DNA of 55,170 bases from Rhodospirillaceae bacterium (GTDB lineage: Bacteria; Pseudomonadota; Alphaproteobacteria; Puniceispirillales; Puniceispirillaceae), in assembly GCA_002731315.1 (NCBI GenBank), contig PCBG01000002.1, forward strand, positions 205,658 to 260,827, written 5' to 3'. Positions 10,012 through 17,868 of this stretch are shown here, piece by piece (the first letter of the stretch is position 1; the number at the start of each line of letters is the position of its first letter). Below the pieces are notes generated by a model. It saw only the letters and a list, made by a program, of their open reading frames with translations, searched no databases and was not told the origin of the DNA. Position numbers and translations under genes: made by a program.

Positions 10012-10842
10012 ATGAGAGTTGAAACCGTTGACTATCAGGCGCCGGGTGCCAGCGAGACGCTGGCCCGTTCGCTGAGAGATACCGGCTTTGCTGTGCTGGC
10101 AAACCATCCCATTACGCCAGAGCGCATTGCCGGCATTTATGATGGCTGGGGGCATTTTTTCGCAGGCGATGATAAATTTGAATATGCTGTGCAACCGCCA
10201 GCACATGATGGCTATTTTGCCTTTCGCTCGGAAAACGCCAAAGATTCACAGGTCAAGGATCTGAAAGAGTTTTTTCACGTCTATCCCGGCTGCCGTCTGC
10301 CAGACGCGCTAGAGGCAATGACCCGCGCCATCTATGCTGATCTGGAAGCACTTGGCCGCGAATTGCTAGACTGGATCCACGCCCAGGCGCCTGACAGAGT
10401 GACGAATGACCTGTCAATGCCGCTTGGCGACATGATGGAAAGCAGCAATCAGAGCCTGCTGCGCATTCTGCATTATCCGCCGGTGGAATCTGCTGAACCA
10501 GGGGCCATTCGTGCCGCAGCACATGAAGATATCAATCTGATCACCCTGCTGCTATCCGGATCAAAGCCGGGGCTGCAGGCAAGGGACGCCAACGGGAACT
10601 GGCATGATGTTGCCTGTGATGCCGGCATGATCACAATTAATAATGGCGACATGCTCGCCAAGGCAACGGGCGATCACTTCCCGTCGACAACGCACCGGGT
10701 AACCAATCCTGACGCCGGTCAGAATGTTTCGCGCTACTCCATGCCGATGTTTCTGCATCCTCGGCCTGACGTGCAGTTGCAGCCCGGGCTAACAGCCGAC
10801 GACTATCTGCAGCAACGCCTTCGCGAGATTGGCCTAAAGTAG
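10012..10842 (+). CDS. 2-oxoglutarate/Fe(II)-dependent dioxygenase, isopenicillin-N-synthase-like family
   Basis: A 276-residue non-haem iron oxygenase of the DIOX_N/2OG-FeII_Oxy type. The metal triad is visible as H171-x-D173 (AAHEDINLITLL) and H228 (TTHRV), with the 2-oxoglutarate-binding R241-x-S243 (RYS). The N-terminal segment TGFAVLANHPI matches the typical 'GFF-v-NHGI' opening. A near-perfect GGAGGAATAA precedes the ATG. It lies 23 nt after the nucleoside hydrolase and just before a BMP-type nucleoside importer, so it is probably part of nucleoside or base catabolism. Known relatives acting on such substrates include thymine-7-hydroxylase and pyrimidine deoxyribonucleoside 2'-dioxygenase. 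That role is inference; the substrate cannot be read from sequence. Confidence 0.88.
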   Translation: MRVETVDYQAPGASETLARSLRDTGFAVLANHPITPERIAGIYDGWGHFFAGDDKFEYAVQPPAHDGYFAFRSENAKDSQVKDLKEFFHVYPGCRLPDALEAMTRAIYADLEALGRELLDWIHAQAPDRVTNDLSMPLGDMMESSNQSLLRILHYPPVESAEPGAIRAAAHEDINLITLLLSGSKPGLQARDANGNWHDVACDAGMITINNGDMLAKATGDHFPSTTHRVTNPDAGQNVSRYSMPMFLHPRPDVQLQPGLTADDYLQQRLREIGLK

Positions 10843-10926
10843 CAGGCTGGCGGCCCAAATTCAGCGTAGACAGACGCAAAGCGGTTGGACTAGCGCAGTA
10901 AAACAGGATAGGAATCATCTATAGGT

Positions 10927-10955
10927 TTGAAACATCTAATACGATGTTTTGTAAA
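10927..10955 (+). promoter_or_regulatory. Candidate sigma-70-type promoter for the BMP transporter genes
   Basis: TTGAAA (10927-10932), a 17-nt spacer and TGTAAA (10950-10955) lie about 49 nt before the binding-protein start codon, within the 161-nt gap after the oxygenase gene. The -35 matches consensus at five of six positions and the -10 at four of six. It would allow the transporter genes to be expressed apart from the hydrolase-oxygenase genes. Confidence 0.35.
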
Positions 10956-11003
10956 GAAGAGGCGGCGTCTTTTGCCAGCCTCTGTCAAACGGGAGAAGAA
11001 ACC

Positions 11004-12029
11004 ATGTTTTTGAAGAATGTTGCACTGACTTCTGGTGTGGCGGCGGCCTTCATGCTCGCCGGTGCAAGCGCGGCATCCGCCTTTACCGCATGCCAGGTTA
11101 CCGATGTGGGCGGAATCGATGATTCCGGATTTAACCAGACTGCTTGGAAGGGTGTCCAAGATTCAATGGCTGCCTTCGGGATTGATGGCCGTTATCTAGA
11201 ATCGCAGTCGGAAACAGATTACGAACCAAACCTGAATGCGCTTCTTGACGCCAAGTGCGACATCATCATTTCGGTTGGCTTCCTGATGGCTGACGCCACC
11301 GCGACATCAGCAAACGCCAACCCAGATGCTAATTTCTCGATTGTTGATATGGCCTATAATCCGACTATTCCGAATGTACTGGGCATGGTCTACGCAACCA
11401 ACGAAGCCGCCTTTATGGCTGGATATCTGGCGGCCGGTATGTCGCAGACAGGCGTGGTTGGTACCTTTGGCGGCATCAACATTCCACCGGTTACCGGCTT
11501 TATGGACGGTTTTTATTACGGCGTAGCCCATCATAACAGCCAGAAAGGCACAAATGTGCAGGTTCTTGGCTGGAACCCGGAAAGCAAGGACGGGCTGTTC
11601 ACAGGCAATTTCGAAAGCCTTGATGACGGTCGCGCCTTTGCCCAGAACCTTTATGATGAAGGTGCTGACATTGTGATGCCGGTTGCTGGTCCGGTTGGCC
11701 TTGGTTCCGCAGCGCTTGCCGCCGAGCTCGGCACAGATGCGCTGAAGATCATCGGCGTTGACGCCGATCAGACACAGACGGACCCGGGCAATGCCGCCGT
11801 CTATCTGACATCCGTGCTGAAGCGCATGGATTCAACCGTAATGCAAGTGATCAAGCAAACCATGGACGGTAAGTTCGATGGTGGAATGATGGTTGGTACG
11901 CTTGCCAATGAGGGTGTCGGTCTCGCACCTTATCACAGCTTTGACAGTGCCGTTCCGGCAGCGTTGAAAGCCGAAGTTGAGGCAATACGAGCCGGTATCA
12001 TTGCCGGTTCAATCAACGTAGGCGGCTGA
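11004..12029 (+). CDS. BMP-family ABC transporter substrate-binding protein (nucleoside import)
   Basis: Periplasmic solute-binding protein of the Bmp/Med family, which binds nucleosides in characterised members. A signal peptide with a hydrophobic core and an Ala-rich cleavage region (ASAASA, about residue 26) precedes FTACQVTDVGGIDDSGFNQ, whose GGIDDSGFN motif is the family hallmark. There is no lipobox, so the mature protein is probably soluble in the periplasm. The ATG at 11004 has GGGAGAAGAAACC upstream; an upstream in-frame ATG would add 20 residues before the signal and is rejected. A strong hairpin terminator follows the stop, and the ATPase and two permease genes lie downstream. The cytidine deaminase, uracil phosphoribosyltransferase and nucleoside hydrolase nearby support nucleosides as the ligand. 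Confidence 0.92.
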   Translation: MFLKNVALTSGVAAAFMLAGASAASAFTACQVTDVGGIDDSGFNQTAWKGVQDSMAAFGIDGRYLESQSETDYEPNLNALLDAKCDIIISVGFLMADATATSANANPDANFSIVDMAYNPTIPNVLGMVYATNEAAFMAGYLAAGMSQTGVVGTFGGINIPPVTGFMDGFYYGVAHHNSQKGTNVQVLGWNPESKDGLFTGNFESLDDGRAFAQNLYDEGADIVMPVAGPVGLGSAALAAELGTDALKIIGVDADQTQTDPGNAAVYLTSVLKRMDSTVMQVIKQTMDGKFDGGMMVGTLANEGVGLAPYHSFDSAVPAALKAEVEAIRAGIIAGSINVGG

Positions 12030-12042
12030 TTCTGAAACATGC

Positions 12043-12079
12043 CCGTTGCCTCGGTCTTTGCCGGGGCAACGGTTTTTTT
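12043..12079 (+). terminator. Intrinsic terminator between the binding-protein and ATPase genes
   Basis: A 12-bp stem (12043-12054 with 12061-12072, one G-U pair), a 6-nt loop and seven T residues (12073-12079) lie 13 nt after the binding-protein stop. Partial termination here would give more binding protein than membrane components, a common arrangement in ABC importers. Confidence 0.85.
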
Positions 12080-12095
12080 GTGTGATCCGTCTGTG

Positions 12096-12121
12096 ATGAA
12101 TATTGAACCATGAATATTGAA
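12096..12121 (+). repeat. 12-nt direct repeat forming a five-codon mini-ORF at the ATPase start
   Basis: ATGAATATTGAA occurs at 12096-12107 and again at 12110-12121, where it is the true start of the ATPase gene. The first copy reads M-N-I-E-P and stops at a TGA (12111-12113) that overlaps the real start codon as ATGA. No clear Shine-Dalgarno sequence precedes the ATPase ATG, so the mini-ORF might couple translation. The repeat could equally be a small accidental duplication. Confidence 0.5.
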
Positions 12122-13633
12122 CTGCGCGGTATCAGCAAACGGTTTGGCGCTGTCCAGGCAAACCGGGATATTCATCTTAATATCCGGGCAGGGGAGGTTC
12201 TTGGCCTACTCGGTGAAAATGGTGCTGGCAAGTCGACATTGATGAATGTGCTGTCGGGCCTATACCGGCCGGATGCAGGGGACATCCTGATTGAAGGCAC
12301 GCCCGCCGGCTTTGGCGGGCCGGGGGACAGTATAGCCGCCGGCATTGGTATGGTGCATCAGCATTTCATGCTGGTCCCGGTATTCAGTGTTGTGGAAAAC
12401 GTCATCCTTGGAGTCGAGCCCACCGGTACCGGCGACTTTCTGGATCTTGCCACGGCGCGCCAGCAGGTGGCGGCGATCAACGCCCGCTATGGCATGGATG
12501 TGCCCCCAGACGCCTTGATCGAGGACCTGCCGGTTGGTATCCAGCAACGTGTCGAAATTTTGAAAGTGCTTTTCCGGTCGGCCGATGTGCTGATCCTAGA
12601 CGAACCGACAGCGGTTTTGACACCGCAGGAGGTCGAAGCTTTCTTTGCGATTGTGCGGGCGCTGCGCGATGCAGGCAAGGCGATTGTCTTCATCACACAC
12701 AAGCTGCATGAGATTATAGAGATTGCCGATAAGGTCAGCGTGTTGCGGCAGGGCGAGATCGTCGGTGGCGGAGTGCCTTCTGATTTTTCCGAAGCTGATC
12801 TGGCGGAAATGATGGTTGGTCGGCCCGTCAGCTTTTCGGTTGAGCGCGGCACCGCCACACCAGGGGCGGAAATGCTGGCCTTGCAGGATGTCACGCTCTT
12901 TGACTCGACGATGGAAACATACCTTCAGCAGATTGCCCTTTCAGTGCACGCCGGCGAAATTGTTGGCATCGCGGGCGTGCAGGGCAATGGCCAGACGGAA
13001 CTTGTCGAGGTCATCACCGGCCTTTTGCCAGTGACAGAAGGCACTGTGATCTTCAATGGTGTGGATATCACCACTACCAGCGTACGCCAGCGCCACCATA
13101 TGGGCATAGCGCATATCCCTGAAGACCGGCAGAAATCAGGCATGGTGTCAGCCTTCACCGTCACCGAGAATATGGTGCTGAACTCCTATTATGACGAAAG
13201 CGTATCGAAAGGCGTGCAGATTGATTGGCACCGCGCTGAACAGCGGGCAGCAGAAGCCTGTCTGAAATTCGATGTGCGCACCCCCAGCGTTTTTCTGGGT
13301 GGTGGTGGATTGTCCGGCGGCAACCAGCAGAAAATGGTGGTGGCGCGCGAGCTGGAGCGAGATGTAAGACTTGTGGTAGCATCACAGCCAACCCGCGGCG
13401 TAGATGTCGGATCAATTGAATTCATCCATAAACAGCTTGTCGCGTGCCGTGATGCAGGTAACGCGGTGTTGATCATTTCCTCGGAACTTGACGAAATCCT
13501 CGATCTTTCGGACCGCATCTATGTGATGTATGAGGGGCACATCACAGCCGAATTCGACAATAGCGGCGCGCAGGCCGACCGCAACGCCATCGGCCTTGCC
13601 ATGGCCGGCGCAAACAGAACGGCAGCAACATGA
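12110..13633 (+). CDS. Nucleoside ABC transporter ATP-binding protein (two fused ATPase domains)
   Basis: The 507-residue cytoplasmic energy subunit of the BMP-type importer, built like RbsA with two nucleotide-binding domains. Domain 1 has Walker A GENGAGKST (35-43) and Walker B VLILDEPTAVL. Its signature region reads LPVGIQQRVEILKVL, a divergent form usual for this family. Domain 2 starts near residue 262 with a degenerate Walker A, GVQGNGQTEL (no GKS/T), and an intact signature LSGGNQQKMVVAREL followed by VVASQPTRGVDVGS. The degenerate second P-loop is normal for the BMP/sugar subfamily. The stop overlaps the first permease start by 4 nt (ATGA), so translation is coupled. Confidence 0.93.
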   Translation: MNIELRGISKRFGAVQANRDIHLNIRAGEVLGLLGENGAGKSTLMNVLSGLYRPDAGDILIEGTPAGFGGPGDSIAAGIGMVHQHFMLVPVFSVVENVILGVEPTGTGDFLDLATARQQVAAINARYGMDVPPDALIEDLPVGIQQRVEILKVLFRSADVLILDEPTAVLTPQEVEAFFAIVRALRDAGKAIVFITHKLHEIIEIADKVSVLRQGEIVGGGVPSDFSEADLAEMMVGRPVSFSVERGTATPGAEMLALQDVTLFDSTMETYLQQIALSVHAGEIVGIAGVQGNGQTELVEVITGLLPVTEGTVIFNGVDITTTSVRQRHHMGIAHIPEDRQKSGMVSAFTVTENMVLNSYYDESVSKGVQIDWHRAEQRAAEACLKFDVRTPSVFLGGGGLSGGNQQKMVVARELERDVRLVVASQPTRGVDVGSIEFIHKQLVACRDAGNAVLIISSELDEILDLSDRIYVMYEGHITAEFDNSGAQADRNAIGLAMAGANRTAAT

Positions 13634-14802
13634 CCAGTTCGAAACCAAACAACGCTGCTAGCGGTCCATCGGTTCATAATGAAAAGCTGCGCGCTCTTCT
13701 CGCACCGAATTTCGAGACTGGCGGTAACAGGCGTGAAATTATTCTAATACCGCTGGCAGCTGTCTTCATGGCGCTGGTCATCGGCGCTGTCATCATGATG
13801 GCTACGTCGGTGGCGCCTACCACCATTCTGCGCAGCTTTATGGCGATGGCGGACGGATCAGTGGGGTCCATTAACGCAATATCAGAAACGCTAACAGCGT
13901 CCATTCCGCTCGTTCTTGCCGGGCTTGGCATTGGTCTCGCTTTCCGCGCTGGGCTGTTCAACATCGGAGCTGAAGGGCAGATGGTCATTGGTGGGCTGGC
14001 AGCAGCCATCGCCAGCTTTTCAATCACTGGCCTGCCAATGGCAATTCACATGCCGCTTGTCTTGATTTTTGGCCTGGTACTTGGCGGGGCCTATGCCGCC
14101 ATTGCCGGTTTTCTGCGAGCGGCAACTGGCGCGCATGAAGTAATTTCGACGATTATGTTGAACCTAATTTCCTTCCGTCTTCTGGATTATCTACTCCGAC
14201 AGCCGTTCATTCAGAAAGAGGGCCGGTCCGATCCTATTTCGAAGGCCGTGCTGGAAACGGCCGAACTGCCACGACTTCTCAGCTTTATTGACCCAAATTT
14301 TCGTCTGCATGTTGGTCTGTTTCTAATGCTGGGCGCGGTAGCGCTGGTCTACTGGCTGCTGTTTCGCTCAAAACTGGGTTTTGCCCTTCGCATTTCTGGT
14401 GAGAATCCAGACGCAGCACGCTATGCCGGCATTCGTGCCGGCATGACAATAGTCATCGCCATGGCCATTGCTGGAGGTCTGGCCGGGTTAGCCGGAGCTG
14501 CGCAGGTCACGGGCGTATTGGGACGCGCAACTCCAGGTTTTACCGCCGGTATCGGTTTTGATGCCATCGCTGTTGCGCTACTGGGTAGGTCACATCCGGT
14601 TGGCATCCTGCTTGCGGGTATTCTGTTTGGTGCTTTGGAGGCAGGCGGACGCCAGATGCAAGTGGATGCAGGTGTATCAATTGACATGATCAGCATTATT
14701 CAGGCGTTAATCATCATGTTTGTCGCTGCGCCACTGCTAGTTAAGCGCGCCATGCCATTCCTGTTCCCCGCCCAGTCAAAAGAGGGGTCAGATCATGGCT
14801 GA
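13630..14802 (+). CDS. Nucleoside ABC transporter permease 1
   Basis: A 390-residue integral membrane protein of the branched-chain/ribose permease superfamily (NupP/YufP-like). A hydrophilic N-terminus of about 35 residues is followed by many hydrophobic helices, the first at about residues 38-58 (IILIPLAAVFMALVIGAV). The conserved cytoplasmic segment FRAGLFNIGAEGQMVIG (near residue 100) and the GENPDAARYAGI loop are typical of the larger BMP permease. It overlaps the preceding ATPase gene by 4 nt and the second permease gene by 8 nt, so the three form a translationally coupled unit. Confidence 0.92.
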   Translation: MTSSKPNNAASGPSVHNEKLRALLAPNFETGGNRREIILIPLAAVFMALVIGAVIMMATSVAPTTILRSFMAMADGSVGSINAISETLTASIPLVLAGLGIGLAFRAGLFNIGAEGQMVIGGLAAAIASFSITGLPMAIHMPLVLIFGLVLGGAYAAIAGFLRAATGAHEVISTIMLNLISFRLLDYLLRQPFIQKEGRSDPISKAVLETAELPRLLSFIDPNFRLHVGLFLMLGAVALVYWLLFRSKLGFALRISGENPDAARYAGIRAGMTIVIAMAIAGGLAGLAGAAQVTGVLGRATPGFTAGIGFDAIAVALLGRSHPVGILLAGILFGALEAGGRQMQVDAGVSIDMISIIQALIIMFVAAPLLVKRAMPFLFPAQSKEGSDHG

Positions 14803-16087
14803 TCGAACGACCCTGGCGAAATCTTCTGCTGGTGATGGTGTGAACAACGGCACAGCACCTGCTGTCATGATCGATAAGCGGCGCATCATTAGCGGTTTTG
14901 CGCTGGTTTTGCTGGCAGCCGTAATCATGTTCTTTCTTGATGCGCCATGGGAAAGCGTTTCGACATTCAAGGTTTCACGTCCGCGTGATAATTGGGCTGT
15001 CAGCAATTTGGTATTGCCAAGCCAGCTCTTCAATCTGATTGCCGCAATCATTCTGGCGTTTCTGGGCACAAGACTGTTCCTGCGTGGCGGTGGCCGATGG
15101 ACTGGATTGTCTCTTGGGATCGGTCTAGTCGTTCTGGCAATGGCCTTTCTGGTATGGGCCACTGCCGGTAAATCAATTTCGTTGACGGGTATGCTGCAGG
15201 CAACCGTGGTACGTGCTGTGCCGATCGCGCTGGCCGCGCTTGGCGGTATCTTGTGTGAACGCGTCGCCGTGATTAATATTGCCATTGAAGGCATGCTGCT
15301 GGCCGGTGCCTTTTCCGGCGCCCTGTTCGGATCATTGCTCGGCGGTTGGGCCGGCATTATTTGTGCGATGATTACAGGCGGTGTTTTCGGTCTTCTGCTG
15401 GCAGTTCTTGTGATCACATATCGCGTTGACCAGATTATTGCCGGGGTTGTGATCAACCTGTTCGTTCTGGGACTGACATCCTATGTATCCAGTCAGGTAT
15501 TTGCCGAATTTCGCTGGCTGAATAAGGCAACGCCGTTTCGAGCATTCAAGATACCAGTGCTTGGTGACATTCCTCTGATCGGGCCGGTGCTGTTCAACCA
15601 GAACCTGTTTGTTTATGGCGCGCTGATCCTCGTCACTATGTCGACCTATTATCTGTTCTATACACGTATGGGCCTGCGTGCACGCGCGGTCGGGGAACAT
15701 CCGCGCGCGGCCGACACGCTTGGTATTGATGTCATCAAAACGCGCTATGCCCACGTGATTGTGGCCGGCATGATTGCCGGTTTTGGCGGGGCTTGGTTTA
15801 CCCTTGGGTCGGTTGGCCGGTTTGACGAGAACATGACCTTTGGACGCGGATTTATCGGGCTGGCAGCCATGATTTTTGGACGCTGGCACCCGTTGGGCGC
15901 TCTTGCAGCGGCACTGGTATTTGGCTTTGCTGATTCGCTGCAGCAAAAGCTGTCCATCCTCAACACACCGATCCCATCCGAATTCCTGTCAATGGCTCCC
16001 TATATCGCAACCATTGTCGTGGTTGCGGGTCTTGTTGGTCGAGCCCGTCCACCGGCGGCCATTGGCAAAGCTTATGCAAAGGACTAA
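14795..16087 (+). CDS. Nucleoside ABC transporter permease 2
   Basis: The second channel subunit (NupQ/YufQ-like), 430 residues with numerous hydrophobic helices. Conserved segments include ALGGILCERVAVINIAIEGM near residue 150, equivalent to the NIGAEG loop of permease 1, and the GLRARAVGEHPRAADTLGI loop that contacts the ATPase. It is longer than usual at the N-terminus, with an extra hydrophobic region before the core; there is no in-frame reason to shorten it because the start overlaps the preceding gene. Cytidine deaminase follows 27 nt after the stop, linking transport to pyrimidine salvage. Confidence 0.91.
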   Translation: MADRTTLAKSSAGDGVNNGTAPAVMIDKRRIISGFALVLLAAVIMFFLDAPWESVSTFKVSRPRDNWAVSNLVLPSQLFNLIAAIILAFLGTRLFLRGGGRWTGLSLGIGLVVLAMAFLVWATAGKSISLTGMLQATVVRAVPIALAALGGILCERVAVINIAIEGMLLAGAFSGALFGSLLGGWAGIICAMITGGVFGLLLAVLVITYRVDQIIAGVVINLFVLGLTSYVSSQVFAEFRWLNKATPFRAFKIPVLGDIPLIGPVLFNQNLFVYGALILVTMSTYYLFYTRMGLRARAVGEHPRAADTLGIDVIKTRYAHVIVAGMIAGFGGAWFTLGSVGRFDENMTFGRGFIGLAAMIFGRWHPLGALAAALVFGFADSLQQKLSILNTPIPSEFLSMAPYIATIVVVAGLVGRARPPAAIGKAYAKD

Positions 16088-16114
16088 CGTAGGCCAGCTT
16101 GGAAGCGGATTTTA

Positions 16115-16525
16115 ATGACCACAGATTCAGAACTTGTCAACGCAGCCATTGAAGCGATGAACAAGGCCTATGCGCCTTATTCGAAATTTCATGTCGGCGC
16201 TGCGATCCTTGATGAAGACGGGCAAATCCACCGTGGCGCAAATGTTGAAAACGCCGCTTATCCTATTGGCCATTGCGCCGAAGCCAGTGCGATTTCGGCG
16301 ATGATCGTGGCGGGTAAACGCCGGATTGTGAAAATTGCAGTTGCCGGCGGTAACGGAGGCGACGGCCTTCTATGCACACCCTGTGGCGGGTGCCGTCAGC
16401 GAATTAAGGAGTTTGCGGCTGCGAATGCGCCTGTTCTGGTTGCCGACCCAAACGGGTTGCAGGCGCGCTTCACCCTCGAGGATTTATTGCCAGAAAGCTT
16501 TGGCCCAGAAAATCTGAACAGCTAG
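16115..16525 (+). CDS. cdd: Cytidine deaminase
   Basis: Converts cytidine and deoxycytidine to uridine and deoxyuridine in the cytoplasm. The 136-residue length fits the homotetrameric class with one zinc per subunit. The zinc ligands and catalytic Glu are seen as C54-A-E56 (GHCAEASAI) and P-C90-G-G-C93. The N-terminal PYSKFHVGAAI strand is also diagnostic. GGAAGCG lies upstream of the ATG. As the last gene of the importer run it would process imported cytidine, and the adjacent convergent upp gene would handle uracil downstream. Its CTAG stop is shared with upp. Confidence 0.95.
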   Translation: MTTDSELVNAAIEAMNKAYAPYSKFHVGAAILDEDGQIHRGANVENAAYPIGHCAEASAISAMIVAGKRRIVKIAVAGGNGGDGLLCTPCGGCRQRIKEFAAANAPVLVADPNGLQARFTLEDLLPESFGPENLNS

Positions 16526-17166
16526 TTCGTTCCATAAATACGGTCGCCCGCATCACCAAGGCCAGGCAGGATATAGCATTTCTCGTTCAGCTCACGGTCG
16601 AGCGCTGCCGTGATAATTGGCAGCGTTGGATGGGCTTCATGCAGGGCGACCACACCTTCTGGCGCAGCGACCAGACAGGAAAAGACGATATCTGTGACGC
16701 CCATTTCCAATAGCTTATCGACGGCCATACTGGCGCTGCCACCGGTTGCCAGCATCGGGTCGCCCAGAATGACCTGGCGTCGCGCAATATCAGAGGGAAG
16801 GCTGGTGTAATAGGACACGGGTACCATCGTGTCATGATCCCGGTAGAGGCCCAGATGCCCGACACTCGCCTCGGGGCAGACTTGGCTGAAACCGTCCACA
16901 AGCCCGTTACCAGCACGCAAGATGGATACAAGACACGGATACGGTGTTGCCATCGTGGCAGCCGTCATTTTTTCCAGCGGTGTTTCGATATCCAGATCGC
17001 GCGTTTTCAGTGCCGCAAATGTCGGGAAGGCCAGCAACCAGGACAGTTCGTGAAGCGTATGCCGAAATTCATGAGGTGGTGTATCCTTATCGCGCAGGAT
17101 TGCCAGCTTGTGCACAACAAGCGGATGATCCATCACATGAAGGTGTGGGTTTGAAGAAGCTGTCAT
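16522..17166 (-). CDS. upp: Uracil phosphoribosyltransferase
   Basis: Makes UMP from uracil and PRPP. The 214-residue protein shows VSILRAGNGLVDG in the middle, the PRPP-binding loop LGDPMLATGGSA and the C-terminal GDAGDRIYGTN typical of Upp. I chose the ATG at 17166 because GGAG lies six nt upstream and the protein then begins at the usual point (HLHVMDHPLVVHKLA). A longer reading to 17376 adds 70 residues of non-conserved sequence across the divergent tdk promoter region. It is convergent with cdd and divergent from tdk, so three pyrimidine-salvage genes are adjacent although not in one operon. Confidence 0.96.
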   Translation of the reverse strand: MTASSNPHLHVMDHPLVVHKLAILRDKDTPPHEFRHTLHELSWLLAFPTFAALKTRDLDIETPLEKMTAATMATPYPCLVSILRAGNGLVDGFSQVCPEASVGHLGLYRDHDTMVPVSYYTSLPSDIARRQVILGDPMLATGGSASMAVDKLLEMGVTDIVFSCLVAAPEGVVALHEAHPTLPIITAALDRELNEKCYILPGLGDAGDRIYGTN

Positions 17167-17280
17167 GGGGATCTCCGCTACCTGTTGAGACAATAAGAAT
17201 AGAACCTCTGTGATCCTTTTTCCATTCACAAAATGCGAGGCCGGCGGCACTATGTCTGCTGTTTCCAGAAGGGTGTGACC

Positions 17281-17868
17281 ATGGCCAAGCTTTATTTTTC
17301 CTATGCCGCAATGAATGCTGGAAAATCCACAATTCTCCTGCAGGCATCGCATAACTATCAGGAACGCGGCATGCATACGCTTTTGCTGACCGCACAGCTT
17401 GATGACCGTGTTGGTAACGGCAAAATCGGATCACGAATCGGCCTAAAAGCCCCAGCCCTCGTCTTTTCCCCGAATGACAATATGATGTCGGTAATTGTTG
17501 CGGAACATAACCAGCACCCTGTTGATTGTGTGATGGTCGATGAGGCTCAGTTTTTAAGTAACACGCAGGTTTGGCAGCTTTCCAAAGTCGCGGATGATTT
17601 GCTTATTCCAGTAATGTGTTACGGATTGCGCACCGATTTTCAGGGTAATCTTTTTCCCGGCAGCGCGCGTCTCCTGGCGATCGCAGATGTCATTCGGGAA
17701 ATCAGGACGATCTGCCATTGTGGCAGCAAAGCCACCATGGTTGTCCGCCAGGATGAAAAGGGTTGTGTTATCCGGGAGGGAGAACAGATCGAGATCGGCG
17801 GCAATGAACGCTACATATCGCTGTGCCGCAAACATTGGTGTGAAGCGATGGATGATGGAACGAGCTAG
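17281..17868 (+). CDS. tdk: Thymidine kinase (type II)
   Basis: Phosphorylates thymidine to dTMP. The 195-residue protein has the P-loop YAAMNAGKST at the N-terminus, the Walker-B-like VMVDEAQFL, and a zinc-binding region with CHCG and a late C-x4-C pair (CRKHWC), which separates type II kinases from viral/mitochondrial types. AAGGGTG lies upstream of the ATG; a reading from 17233 would add 16 residues without support. It completes the pyrimidine-salvage cluster and is divergent from upp. Its stop CTAG is shared with the convergent dapB. Confidence 0.95.
   Translation: MAKLYFSYAAMNAGKSTILLQASHNYQERGMHTLLLTAQLDDRVGNGKIGSRIGLKAPALVFSPNDNMMSVIVAEHNQHPVDCVMVDEAQFLSNTQVWQLSKVADDLLIPVMCYGLRTDFQGNLFPGSARLLAIADVIREIRTICHCGSKATMVVRQDEKGCVIREGEQIEIGGNERYISLCRKHWCEAMDDGTS

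Noticed and set aside
16522..17376. Longer upp reading with 70 extra N-terminal residues
   Set aside because: The extra part is not conserved, crosses the tdk promoter region, and the internal ATG at 17166 has a proper GGAG site.
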